The translations under genes and the position numbers were made by a program. From NCBI GenBank assembly GCA_004325065.1, contig PITI01000526.1:1-11233 (forward strand): a stretch of DNA of 11,233 nt. The letters run 5' to 3'. Positions 1 to 9,728 of this stretch are shown one piece after another; the stretch's first letter is position 1, and each line of letters opens with the position of its first letter. The notes below the pieces were generated by a model. It did no database searches. It saw only the letters and a list, made by a program, of their open reading frames with translations, and was not told the DNA's origin. Source of the stretch: Hamiltosporidium magnivora. Lineage: Eukaryota > Microsporidia > Dubosqiidae.

Positions 1-820
1 GTGTCTTAAATATCTAATAAGAAATTCTTGTTTAATAATTATCTATTTTCCTGATCTAATATGTTCCCGCTGCAAAATTTACAATTTCTTGGTGCTATTA
101 GCCAATATATCGGCTCTGCTTTTATATCACACTATTCAAAAGAAAACTATAAAATCTAGGAAATCTAATCTAAATATGAGATTTAAATAAATTTAAAAAA
201 ATTTATAAGAGAAAATAAAAAAACCATAGAAATCCAATTGTTTTTCTTTAATTTCGGCGCCTTGTGCTTCTTTTCAGTTATTTTTCATTATTTCTCTATA
301 CACAACTTTTTTTTCTATGTTTAATCTATGACATTGAATATTCTATAAAAACGAAAAAATGAATCAAATCTACTATTATAATTTTGTTAAAATATACAAA
401 GATTTTAGTTGCTTTATTTTTTTTGCGTTTTAAAGTTATACATTTCTTCTCCAATACATTTTATTAAATACGAGGAGCATAATAGAAAAATATTCAACAG
501 AATAAATTAACAAATCAATGCTTAGATTTGAGTAAAAAATGGATTCAAAAAGATAAAAAACAGTATAAAAGCTGAGATAGCGAAAATTATTATAAATTTT
601 AACTTCAATACTATAAAATTCATCTCAGCTCAACCATCCGCTGATTACTTTACATTCATTGATGGAAAACATGAAATAAAATTTTTGCATTTTATTTAAA
701 TTTTTAAATCCGAAGTCGACGGTTTTACCTTTTGATTTTATATGTTTCTATTAATATTCCATTGTTCAAAAAATAGAATAAAAGATTGGAAAAACAAAGG
801 TAGTAATAAAGTAGAATTGA

Positions 821-988
821 AATGTGGCAAAATATGAGCTAATGCGAAGAAAAAGATCCCGAAAATTGGATCCAATTCAGAAACTGTGTAGGCAAGAGAC
901 GAGTTATTTTGCTTATATGTGTTTTTAAGAAAAATTCGCGCGCAAGAATATGTTACCTAAAGATGCAGATTCGGAATGGAATTTTTAA
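821..988 (+). other. Possible worn-down coding fragment
   Basis: From 821 one frame stays open for 35 codons, including an ATG at 842, to a TAA at 926. It then continues in the same frame for 19 more codons to a TAA at 986. The first half reads as a basic stretch (M-R-R-K-R-S-R-K-L-D-P-I-Q-K-L), and part of the patch is about 40% G+C, well above the surrounding DNA. This would fit a small remnant of a gene or element, but it matches no family I recognise and is short enough to be chance. Confidence 0.15.
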
Positions 989-2018
989 TCATTAAAAAAC
1001 ACAAGAAAATAGAACAGATTACGTTATTCAATAAAAAAATTGCACTTATTTTTGTTTCAAATCTTTAAATTTCACAAAAGCCTAGCTAGATTTCAAGTCG
1101 CATACTTACGTTTTCTTCTAAATTTTTATAGTTTATTATTTACATACATATAAAAAAATTTGACTCAATATAATTTCGCTAATAGAACCGAGAACTTTGA
1201 AACTAGAATTTTGAGAAATTAAAGAAGTGTATACAAGGAACTAGAAAGGAACTATGAATTATAGCTTAATTGCTTTTAAACCGAAGTTCATACCAAAAAA
1301 TAGAAAGAGAAAACGTATATTCTGCAAATTTACATTTAGGAAATTTTTTACGGAGCGTAATTAATTGTGAAAGTATAGATCGCTGAAGTGAGATATACTC
1401 GCTTAAACCCCCTTTTTCCGCTTGTGATACACCACATTTATTTCAAATATTTTTTTAGATCATCCCCCTCATCGCTTAGACCTTTGGCCTCTTGGATTCT
1501 AAGAATTTTATATATTTAAAATCTATTATTTTCATTCCTTCTTTAAACTCACATATATTTTTAAAAAAAAGTATTTCTTGTTTAAATTTAATAAAGATTA
1601 AACTGAATAAAAGCTTTTACTTTGATTTTACAATCTCCCTAAAAATATTAGATTAAAATTTTCGCGTAGATTCAAATTAAAGTTTAAAACGTATAAAATG
1701 CAATCTCGAACTAAAAAAAAACAAAATATAATAAAAAGGTAAAATTATGCAGTTTGACCACTTTATGAGTCTCATACACCAAAATTTTTACACCAATATG
1801 ATGTTACTTATAATAAAGTAAACAAACGAAGCATAAAAAAGAAAAAATGTGCTTTTGTCTTTGTAATCATATACGGTCTTTTTTTGATTTTATCTCTAAC
1901 AAACAAACATATCAAGTATTGATAAATTTTGGTTTTTTGCATTTTTTTCTCTAGAATATCAAAATTTCTTCAATCTATCAGGAGTATTTTTTTATCCTTT
2001 GTTATATTCAGTGATTAT

Positions 2019-2070
2019 GGTTGTTTCCGAATATAAATATTCGATTTACCCGTTCATATAAGAAACAACC
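2019..2070. repeat. Compound inverted repeat (stem within a stem)
   Basis: A perfect 9-bp stem, GGTTGTTTC (2019-2027) with GAAACAACC (2062-2070), encloses a second near-palindrome, CGAATAT-AA-ATATTCG (2028-2043), that starts at the next base. As RNA this would give a long hairpin with a 34-nt loop region containing a short inner hairpin. The function is unknown. Candidates are a structured transcript, the core of a small non-autonomous element, or chance pairing. Confidence 0.4.
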
Positions 2071-2368
2071 TTAAATTTCAAGTGTGTCTCATCCTTTATT
2101 CTATGGCCAAAATGGCAAAAAACAAATTTAATAGAATATAACATTATTTTAACACGTTTCGCGTATTATAAATCCCGAAAGTCTATTGATATAGCTCTTA
2201 TTGAAAAGTAAAAACAAAAAAATTGATTTATTTGCTGTGCTGTGCATTTTTGAGTCATGTTTATATAAAAATATTTCTAATATACACGATCTATATTCTT
2301 CCATTTTTTCGTTCTTTTTTTTTGTCAGCCATGTTTTATAGTCTGATTTATGCGACCGATCCGACTTT

Positions 2369-2384
2369 ACGCTTGTACAAGCGT
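2369..2384. repeat. 16-bp perfect palindrome
   Basis: ACGCTTGTACAAGCGT equals its own reverse complement over all 16 bases. It sits in a G+C-richer patch (26 of 60 bases in 2341-2400). Palindromes of this length occur by chance in AT-rich DNA, but those are usually A/T only; this one has six G/C positions. It could be a dimeric protein-binding site or part of a decayed element. No neighbouring gene indicates which. Confidence 0.35.
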
Positions 2385-4459
2385 CGTTTTTCACGTATAA
2401 CTCTAATACCCAGATCACTTTAGAACGTTTACCGAGGTCATTTTTTAACTTTAATCACTGGGGATTGTATTTCCGCTGTAAATCAAAGTTTTAAACTGAA
2501 ATTTTCAATGAGTCTTTTACAAATTTTTAGGTCTTGTGAATACACTATTGCAGGGACAATTCTTTGTGTGTATATTGAATTTATTATTTAATCAATATAT
2601 CATACAAAATCTGCACGATTCCTCATAATGAAATCTTATTAGATGCGATACGATTGATTATAAACCTTCATTTTTTTTCTAAAATAATCAAATATAACCA
2701 TACTTTACATGCTTCATCAAACGGAAATATGTATGCTTTAAGAATTCCATAGTATAATTGTCTAATTAAAGCCATTATGTCGATTTTTCTGAAATGTGTA
2801 GAGAATGCTCTGCTTTAGAAATAAGCTTATCGGTGTAGTTTACATCAATAAAATAACCTCATTTACCAAATTTCATAGATAAAAATCATCTATACTCAGT
2901 AAACGTTTTCTTTTCTACATTAACAAATATTCTTTTCAATAGATTCAGCCAAATATGCGTCTATTATATTTTAAAAATATTTTTACTCATCTTTTTGCAA
3001 GCCAACTTTCCTTAGTCTTAATGGCAAACACTACAAATTTATTTATATATTAAAAATATGGATTTTAGAAGAATAAAATTCAATGAAACTTTTTAATCAT
3101 TCAGAATTCTTCGATATTTTCTGGGGCTAATCACTGAATATTAAAAACAATTTTTTCTTTAGAAACCTACTGAAAGCAAAGAATAACAAAATAGAAAAAA
3201 ATGGCTTGGTTTTGAAATATGTCTATACTTTCTATTTTCTGGCTTTCTTTGATGAAACCAAATTTAAGTTGAGATAGGTAGTAATCCATAAAAAAGTAAC
3301 ATCGGCATATGAATATGAACAAAGAAGATGTATATAGATATCGAGACATCAAAAGAATAACCATTTGAAAAACTCGGGTATCATAATTTGCAAAAATCAT
3401 GGAGATGGACGGCAGTCTGTTTACATGGGAGAGTGATGAGTAAAGCTCGTATAAAACAGTAATTTTCATAGTAGATTTTTATTATTTTTTAGATCTCAAA
3501 CGATTAAAACGGATTTATCTTTGCAGGTGTTCAAATATATTTATACATGCTTAAACCACGAATATAAGAGATTTAAAATTGTAGTATTTTACCATATAAA
3601 TCAATTTATTTTTATGACAGTATATTTACTTGGTCTGTTTAAGTATATTTCATCTATTTTTTAATATAGACCTTAAAAAGACTGCAAATTTTATTCCGCT
3701 TTGGGCTTTCTAAAGTCTTTAAAAGAAAAAATTCGAACGTTAAACTAACTAAATTTGTGCAATATGTAATATAATTATCATTTTTTAAGCAGGAAAACAA
3801 ACTATCCGATTAATTTTTTTTAAAAAAATAGTCTAAGCAAATAAAATTCAAATAAGTTGTTTTATCTATCATTAAAACCATAAACTTTTACATTTGGTTC
3901 TCTTATATCATAGCCAGTTAGAAAAACATCTTTTTAATTAAAGATTAATTATTCAGAGAACAAAAATAAAGCATAACACCGCACTGACCCATTTAAATCA
4001 AAAATATCTAAAAGATGCATCTCTTTATTCATAAAGAATTCTTATTTTTTACTTCTTATGTTATATTAGATTAAAATCGATTCAATCAAAAATACAGAAT
4101 TAATCTTATTGTTATGGCTTTAAGACACAACAAAAATATAAAATTTAAGTCTTATATAAAAAATTTGAGACTACAATGAACCTTAACATTTTTTAAGAAA
4201 ATTTACTGTGGACAACCATGTCCCTAATAAAATATTTTGCTATCTAATATAAATATTTAGCCGATGAAAACGACTTTTAAAAAAAATCGAAAGTTCCAAA
4301 CTCTATAAGAATATATTTAAAGATTTTCTTATATTTTATCAACTCGATTAACTATCCAAAGATTAATTTATCAAAATAAGGGATAACTTTAAATATTTTT
4401 ATCGTTAATAAAAAATTATTTAATACTATTAAATTAGAAGGCATTCATAGAACATAGCC

Positions 4460-6823
4460 ATGGATTCAAATAAAATTCTAGAGAAAAAACTTTACGTTTT
4501 ATTGCTTTGTATACGCTTCATATTGTATATATCTTCTAGCAAAGTGGTTTTTTTTGTTTTAAACGATGAGAATTGTATAACGGATTTATGTCATAGCGAA
4601 ATAAATTTGGAAATGATATTTACAGAAAATAAGTCGGTAGAGTGTATAAATGAAGAAGAAAAAATTACAATTTTTAAAAATAACATTTTACGATATGAAG
4701 AGCCTTCTAAACAACCTAAATATTACAATCCAAATATTCATACTTTACATCATTGGAATAACATGCTATTCAATTCCAAACTCATAAAAAAATATTTGGA
4801 TTCTAAAAGTACAAATATAAAGATATTTTTAAAAGATATCTCATATCCTGCTCTACTTTTATTTCTTAAATTGATAGATAATTCAGATAGTTTTATTAGT
4901 CAGATAAATCTACAAGATTTTTTAGATATATTATTAATTATCACCATATTAGATATTGAAAAAACAAAAGAAAGAGATTATTTTTTAAAAGATTTATTAA
5001 GAAATGTTATGTTTGAAATGCTTAGGCAAGATTCTACTTTGTACTTTGATAATAATCTTTGTATATATCATTATAGTTATATTAAAAAGTCTCTTTTTAT
5101 GGATATATGGATATTTTTTATTAATTTTATAACATTTGATGATAAGAGTGCGGAGAGATTTATTATTTTATCGAAGAATATCGATTTGACATTTAAAAGT
5201 CTTGATATCTATGGCAATTCCTATAATTCGATAAAAAAGCCGCATGAAACAAATTTTACTATAAGATTAGACAATATTAGTATTAATAAAACTTATAAAA
5301 TTTTTACGTCGAAATTTCTTGTGAAAACATGGATATTTTTTTCTAGAATTGCCAATTTCGACATCATTTATTTAATTTTTACAAATGAGGAAACATATGA
5401 AAAGGCGAAATTACTATGGTCAAATGTTACATTTTATACAAGAAAATTATATATTCGTTCTTCTACAAATGTAATCGAGTTATTTTTAAACAAAAATATG
5501 CCGATTTTCTGGAATAAATTAAAAGTATTAAAATTAGAATGTAACTTGACTTTGATAGAACTTAAAAAATTATTGACTCTATGTAGTAATATAAATAAAG
5601 TTACATTGAAATCTGAACTGTTCGATTTTGAAAGGGTACGATCGCTGATTGATTTTTATCGTTTGTATCTTGATAAAATTTGTAAAATTTTCTGTCAAAC
5701 TTATAAACTCTTAAATACCGATCCTGAAATTTTACAACTGATGCCGAAAAATTTAATATTTTATTCTAGTAAATTTCAAAATGCATCAGTTGATACTGAA
5801 ATTCCAATGAAATTTATACCATTCTTGCATAATTATTATCATGACTATCAATATCAAAGAACAGCAGGTTTTCCAACTTCTTTAGCAATTCTTGATTGTT
5901 TTATGCCCAAAATTATTAGAATCTCTATAGAATACGATTCTCCTGCTCGTGAACTCAACAATAGCGTGCTTTTATTTATGAAATATATTAAAACAATCAA
6001 ATATTTGTTTTTCGTGAATATAGTTTTAAATAAAATGATGCTTATATATTTCTTGGAAACAAATACGCTTGTTTCCATAGAACTGGTAAATTCGTATTTT
6101 CTATGTAGTCTAGACTTTCTTTCCTATGGTTCCATGACAAATAGAAATTTGAAATCACTGGCTTTAAATAATTTAAAATCCCATATTGATTATAATTTTT
6201 TGATATATTTAAATAGATTTAAATGTATTCAGAGCTTTATGCTAATACATACAGAGATTGAATATTCATTGTCGCCTATAAGAAAAATTTGCAATTTTTT
6301 TCATAGTTTCTTTATTCAAGAAAATAAAAAATATTTAAAAAATCTCGAAATCAAAACAGATCTAAACGATTACAAAACCATAAATATATTATATTTTTTA
6401 TCTGAAGTTTACGATTTTTCAAAACTTCTCAATATTGTCTATTGCGTGTATAGAATTACTGAAATAGAAACCAAATTTTTTATCACAATGAAAAAACTTG
6501 AAAGTATTACTTTAAAAATTTATCACGGATCAGATTGTATTGATTTTGAAAAACTTTTCAATAAAGCGTTGTTTAGCTCTGTAGTTTTGGTAGCACTTAA
6601 TGTGAATAGAATTCGAGAAAAGGATTTCAAGTTTTTTAAATTATTTAAAAATCTTGGACTTTTGTCTTTATCAATAGAAGTATTGAACTATAAGACTGTT
6701 TCAAGTCTTCGAAAAAATAATTTTAAAACCACAGAAATAAATATAATGAAGCCTGTTCGAACCAATAGATCGAGAGAAATAAATAACTTCCTCGATGAGG
6801 AATTCGGACCCAATTTTTTTTGA
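4460..6823 (+). CDS. Hypothetical leucine-rich-repeat-like protein, 787 aa
   Basis: This is the only long intact frame, from an ATG in the context GCCATGG to a TGA at 6821, with no sign of an intron. Residues 1-10 end in two lysines and are followed by a hydrophobic run (about 11-35, rich in L, I, V and F), which looks like a signal peptide or membrane anchor. Residues about 98-180 alternate hydrophobic helices and strands in a way that recalls the second half of a BTB/POZ fold (I-K-I-F-L-K-D-I-S-Y-P-A-L-L-L-F-L near 120-136). From about 325 to 760 there are scattered irregular units of the L-x-x-L-x-L-x-x type, for example near 354-372, 563-585, 677-700 and 732-750. Large, divergent LRR-like families are common in microsporidia. 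Base use is as AT-rich as the surrounding DNA, so nothing suggests recent transfer. No catalytic motif is visible. A role in secretion or host contact is inference only. Confidence 0.85.
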   Translation: MDSNKILEKKLYVLLLCIRFILYISSSKVVFFVLNDENCITDLCHSEINLEMIFTENKSVECINEEEKITIFKNNILRYEEPSKQPKYYNPNIHTLHHWNNMLFNSKLIKKYLDSKSTNIKIFLKDISYPALLLFLKLIDNSDSFISQINLQDFLDILLIITILDIEKTKERDYFLKDLLRNVMFEMLRQDSTLYFDNNLCIYHYSYIKKSLFMDIWIFFINFITFDDKSAERFIILSKNIDLTFKSLDIYGNSYNSIKKPHETNFTIRLDNISINKTYKIFTSKFLVKTWIFFSRIANFDIIYLIFTNEETYEKAKLLWSNVTFYTRKLYIRSSTNVIELFLNKNMPIFWNKLKVLKLECNLTLIELKKLLTLCSNINKVTLKSELFDFERVRSLIDFYRLYLDKICKIFCQTYKLLNTDPEILQLMPKNLIFYSSKFQNASVDTEIPMKFIPFLHNYYHDYQYQRTAGFPTSLAILDCFMPKIIRISIEYDSPARELNNSVLLFMKYIKTIKYLFFVNIVLNKMMLIYFLETNTLVSIELVNSYFLCSLDFLSYGSMTNRNLKSLALNNLKSHIDYNFLIYLNRFKCIQSFMLIHTEIEYSLSPIRKICNFFHSFFIQENKKYLKNLEIKTDLNDYKTINILYFLSEVYDFSKLLNIVYCVYRITEIETKFFITMKKLESITLKIYHGSDCIDFEKLFNKALFSSVVLVALNVNRIREKDFKFFKLFKNLGLLSLSIEVLNYKTVSSLRKNNFKTTEINIMKPVRTNRSREINNFLDEEFGPNFF

Positions 6824-8100
6824 TTAAAACAGGCGTAAAATATTTTTTATTGTAAAATATGTATAAAATATAGGAGAAATATTTTTTAATTATTATTAAA
6901 TTGTTTATTATAGGATAAAGTATATGGAAATTTTTTTTAATTATATTCATCGTTCCTAAAATAATTTGCTATTTCTATCTATAAATATAACAGTAAGTTA
7001 TTTTGACTGTTTTTTTCAAAATTTTCTTTTTCACAAATATCAATATAATTTGATGTTTTTATTACGATTCGTACTTTAATTTTCTGGTAAATTGTTTTAT
7101 TATTCATAGTTTTCATTGATTTACATGACGGATTAATCATAATATATTTTGAAGGTATAAATAAGACATTGGCAAAGAAGCCTAAGAAAGTATATTAATT
7201 TATATTTTGATACTTTGATACACAAATCGATTATGTAAGAATAATAGTTGAGCCACTTTCTTTATTACACCGACATTGAAATCAAGATCTTTACATTTAA
7301 AGAATATAAAAATTGTATTAATTGTAAAATACATCCATAAGATATTACCCAACGTTTTTTATAATTTCAAATATTATTTGCTTAAGTTTAAACTATATTA
7401 TAATGATATTTTTGGCGTTTTATAATTACAAAGAAAACGAGTATTTTTAATCCGTAAAAAAACAATATTTTAAGATTAAAACCCAAATGTATCCGTATTC
7501 TGGCTAAATCTACAGTTTATTTTATTTTATTTTATTTTAATTTTATTCCAAATAAAATCTGCATTGGCAAATACATAAAGCAAAGATAATTATATCTTTT
7601 TAGACAGGTTTGGAGTTTTGGTTCTCTAAAAAACTTAAGATATAATAAGCTTTTGTAGTTAAAATCACATATCAAGTCATGGTATTGGATTTCATGACGT
7701 TTGTAGGTAATTTCGTAAACTTTACCTGAACACGCTCACTAAGCAAAATAAATCGGAAAATAACACAGCAGGTATGAAATAAACTATATATTTCTTTAAA
7801 CCCTTCTTTTAGACTTCACATTTTTAGATATCCATTCGAAACGTATTTGATTTAGAATATCCCAAAACTTCTCTCGCATCTATTATAAGATTCGAAAAAA
7901 ATAATTCGTGTTTTTATTAAAATGTTGTAAAAATATTTTTAAAAATTGAATCTTAATTAAATGCCGAAATCTTTTTATTTTTCTAATATTTTTGTATTCA
8001 TTTTGAAATAGATATTACAAGGAGAAATTTTGGCAGCAAAATACAAAAAAAATATTGAAATAAAGGCTTAAAACAACGCAGATTAAGTCAATAAAAGTGG
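6824..8100. other. AT-rich spacer between the LRR-like gene and the retroelement
   Basis: No coding frame of note is present. Sampled composition is 15-25% G+C (9 of 60 bases in 7921-7980, 15 of 60 in 8041-8100). The first part should contain the 3' untranslated region of the upstream gene, but I cannot place a poly(A) site with confidence. The only distinct structure is the pentanucleotide microsatellite at 7516-7548. The spacer ends at an abrupt composition step near 8100. Confidence 0.7.
7516..7548. repeat. Pentanucleotide microsatellite (TTTAT)n
   Basis: Four exact TTTAT units (7516-7535) are followed by a variant TTTAA unit and a partial TTTTATT. It is a simple low-complexity repeat, probably from replication slippage. 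I assign it no function. Confidence 0.8.
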
Positions 8101-8115
8101 GGATGCGATGCAAAA

Positions 8116-8134
8116 CGGTAGGTAACACCTACCG
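8116..8134. repeat. Perfect hairpin near the 5' edge of the retroelement
   Basis: CGGTAGGT (8116-8123) and ACCTACCG (8127-8134) form a perfect 8-bp stem with a 3-base loop (AAC), five of the eight pairs being G-C. It lies just inside the proposed left edge, in what would be the 5' untranslated leader. It could be a structured leader element or part of the insertion-site junction. The pairing is certain; the role is not. Confidence 0.6.
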
Positions 8135-8147
8135 GCAAATTACCTAG

Positions 8148-8327
8148 CCTCCTTTTCCCATACAACATCAACCATCAAGCCAAACATGCAGTAACTTGCA
8201 AAATAGTGGGCTCGACACCTTATTTTTGCCTAATACACCACTTCCTTCTTTGGTTAAAGTCGCTGCGTGCGAGCAATCGTACGACATGACAAACCATGTA
8301 CTCCAGCTATTACAGAAGGTAACAAGC
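8148..8327 (+). other. Possible N-terminal leader coding remnant of the retroelement ORF
   Basis: One plus frame stays open for 60 codons between a TAG at 8145 and a TAA at 8328. The product is rich in Pro, Ser, Gln and Asn in its first half (P-P-F-P-I-Q-H-Q-P-S-S-Q). The reading then appears to pass into the next frame near 8290, where the stretch starting P-C-T-P-A-I-T-E-G continues. A low-complexity N-terminus is plausible for this element group, but I have no family match for this part. It may instead be untranslated leader. Confidence 0.3.
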
Positions 8328-8518
8328 TAATGGCTTTGCGGAAGATATTCGATTCCGTAGCAGCCGACTTAAAGAAATGAACTCGAATTTTTTTTTTCGC
8401 AGTACAGACAAGGTTTGAAAGAATGCCAAGAATGGCTAGACAGAGCTTCACAAAATTAATGTGAAATTTGGCTGCGCTGAAACTCTCGAAGTGTTAAAAA
8501 AAATTGGCACAAAGTGAG

Positions 8519-9390
8519 ATGGGAAAAGAAGTAAAATCAGAAGAGAATGGAGAGCGACGTAGAATCGCAACTTTCTTCGCTAATACATGCACCCTGTCCG
8601 ACACGACAGTGTACATAAACTTGAGAGATAAACTTTTTAGTAAAACCAAAGAAATTTCGGAAAAAGAAATTGAAAAGGTGGAGATCCGAACTAGAAAAAA
8701 TCCAAATAAATTAGTTGATAGTAAAGTTCTGGATCTCATTAATCGAGTAGTTTGTGAATATGCCAAAGCTCATGTACCTAATTCAATTTCGGAAACCGCG
8801 TATATCATGCAAGCTGCGCAGGTATGCTATGACGAGGCCACACGTAAAGAGAAGCCTAGATCCGCTTGAAAGGAAAACATAGAAAGTCAAATTTCTAAGT
8901 TAGTACTTTCCAAAGATCTTCGCGAGAAAGCTCGGTAACAGTATAAGCTCTTCCCTTCGGAAACAAAAAGCTTTATGAAATCATGCGAGAGTTTAATTTG
9001 AACTTGAGCAGTGTAACTGATCTTTCTGAGGCTTTAGTTAAGAAGAATGAGTCTTTGAATGTTTACGAGAAAAAAATTACGATGCATGAAAGTAGGAAGC
9101 AATTCCGAAAAGAAAATCGTATGTTTGAGCTTTTCCGAGGTCGATTTTATCGTGGGTTATCTGAGCGTGTGAAATCCGAGCATGTGGTGAGTAGTGATGA
9201 AATTGTGAGTTTTTGGTCTACAATGTGGAACAAAAATACCGACACAGTCACTTATGAAAATTATTTGATTCCCTTTGTATCAGATAATCATCCGACCATG
9301 TTTCTTTTACTTGATGAATTTGTAAATATCATTAATTGGCTTCCTAATTGGAAAGCTGCTGGAATTGATGGTATTTACAATTTTTTCATT
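8519..9390 (+). other. N-terminal region and RT entry block of the retroelement ORF
   Basis: The best-preserved upstream part lies in two frames joined near 8950. It has a charged, helix-prone stretch (E-K-E-I-E-K-V near 8660-8690) and an aromatic block (F-R-G-R-F-Y-R-G-L near 9135-9165) followed by F-W-S-T-M-W (about 9211-9228). It ends with N-W-K-A-A-G-I-D-G (9346-9372), which fits the W-K-x-x-G-x-D-G signature opening the reverse transcriptase fingers of non-LTR elements. The family usually has Pro where the second Ala stands, a minor deviation. A TAG at 9391 breaks the frame right after this block. Confidence 0.75.
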
Positions 9391-9393
9391 TAG

Positions 9394-9728
9394 AAACTTA
9401 CAACTCTTCACAAATATCTTTATGATATTGTGAAAGGCATATATTTAGAAGAGGTAAAGTAAGCCGATTAGTTCTTGTGCGGACTACAGTATTTGATACC
9501 GAAAGGAATTCCGCGAGGAAGCTCTGTTACAGAACAATACTTGTATCTTCAACCTCTACAAGTTAACGACAAAGTGTGTAACGAAAGTCGTTCAATTTTA
9601 AGTGGAAAAGCGTGGGTAGCTTGCAGAGAATAAATTAGTGACGGTAAGAGATGTGCGAGGAGCTAAAAAATAGGCCTTTACTCAACATTGTCTTAAATGA
9701 AAAGTATGACAGCAATCTTGGGGCACCA
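9394..9728 (+). other. RT fingers region, heavily decayed
   Basis: Frame 1 resumes after the stop with L-H-K-Y-L-Y-D-I-V, is broken by TAA (9460) and TAG (9469), then shows Y-L-I-P-K-G (9490-9507), the conserved I-P-K-G block of reverse transcriptases. At 9551 the reading passes to frame 2 (N-L-Y-K-L-T-T-K-C-V-T-K-V, 9551-9589), interrupted by TAA 9599 and TAG 9617. It recovers as T-V-R-D-V-R-G-A-K (9641-9667) before TAG 9671. These are the positions and spacings expected between the entry block and motif A. Confidence 0.7.

Larger units (their letters stand above)
1..4459. other. Gene-poor AT-rich spacer
   Basis: I find no credible gene here. Open frames are short, lack recognisable motifs and are of the length expected by chance in DNA this AT-rich. 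Homopolymer A and T runs are frequent. Against this background a few patches reach about 40-43% G+C by direct count (841-900, 1381-1440, 2341-2400); they may be worn-down remnants of genes or mobile elements, but none matches a family I know. Two inverted-repeat structures are listed separately. I see no tRNA T-arm signature, no rRNA and no tandem array. The last 100-200 bases must hold the promoter of the gene starting at 4460, but I see no C-rich or G-rich start-proximal motif of the kind reported for some microsporidian genes. Confidence 0.7.

Noticed and set aside
570..630. Inverted repeat AGCTGAGAT / ATCTCAGCT
   Set aside because: A perfect 9-bp pairing, but the arms are 43 bases apart and pairings of this size are expected by chance in a few kilobases of AT-rich DNA.
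3167..3469. Minus-strand frame of 100 codons
   Set aside because: No recognisable motif, composition dominated by F, I, Y, L and S as in random AT-rich DNA, and coding-like pieces also appear on the opposite strand.
5854..6950. Minus-strand frames at 5854-6078 and 6723-6950
   Set aside because: They are antisense to, or overlap the end of, the intact LRR-like gene and show no motif.
1..8100. tRNA genes, CRISPR array or bacterial operon
   Set aside because: No T-arm/D-arm combination, no regularly spaced repeats, no ribosome-binding sites and no closely packed genes were seen. The content fits an AT-rich eukaryotic genome.
8101..8165. HDV-like self-cleaving ribozyme at the retroelement 5' end, as known for R2 elements
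   Set aside because: A weak pairing of GTGGGGA (8097-8103) with TTCCCAT (8155-8161) around the hairpin can be drawn. However, the 8-bp stem with a 3-base loop does not match the short P3, and I cannot place P1.1, P4 or the catalytic C strand.
8254..8766. Minus-strand frames of 65 and 90 codons
   Set aside because: They lie opposite the retroelement coding strand, where family-consistent motifs follow on the plus strand; they are antisense shadows.
8504..8869. Stand-alone 121-residue gene
   Set aside because: It begins at a TTG, and the reading continues past its stop in the same frame and then into the RT frames. It is an internal piece of the broken retroelement ORF. The same holds for the open stretches at 8983-9393, 10283-10633 and 10867-11079.
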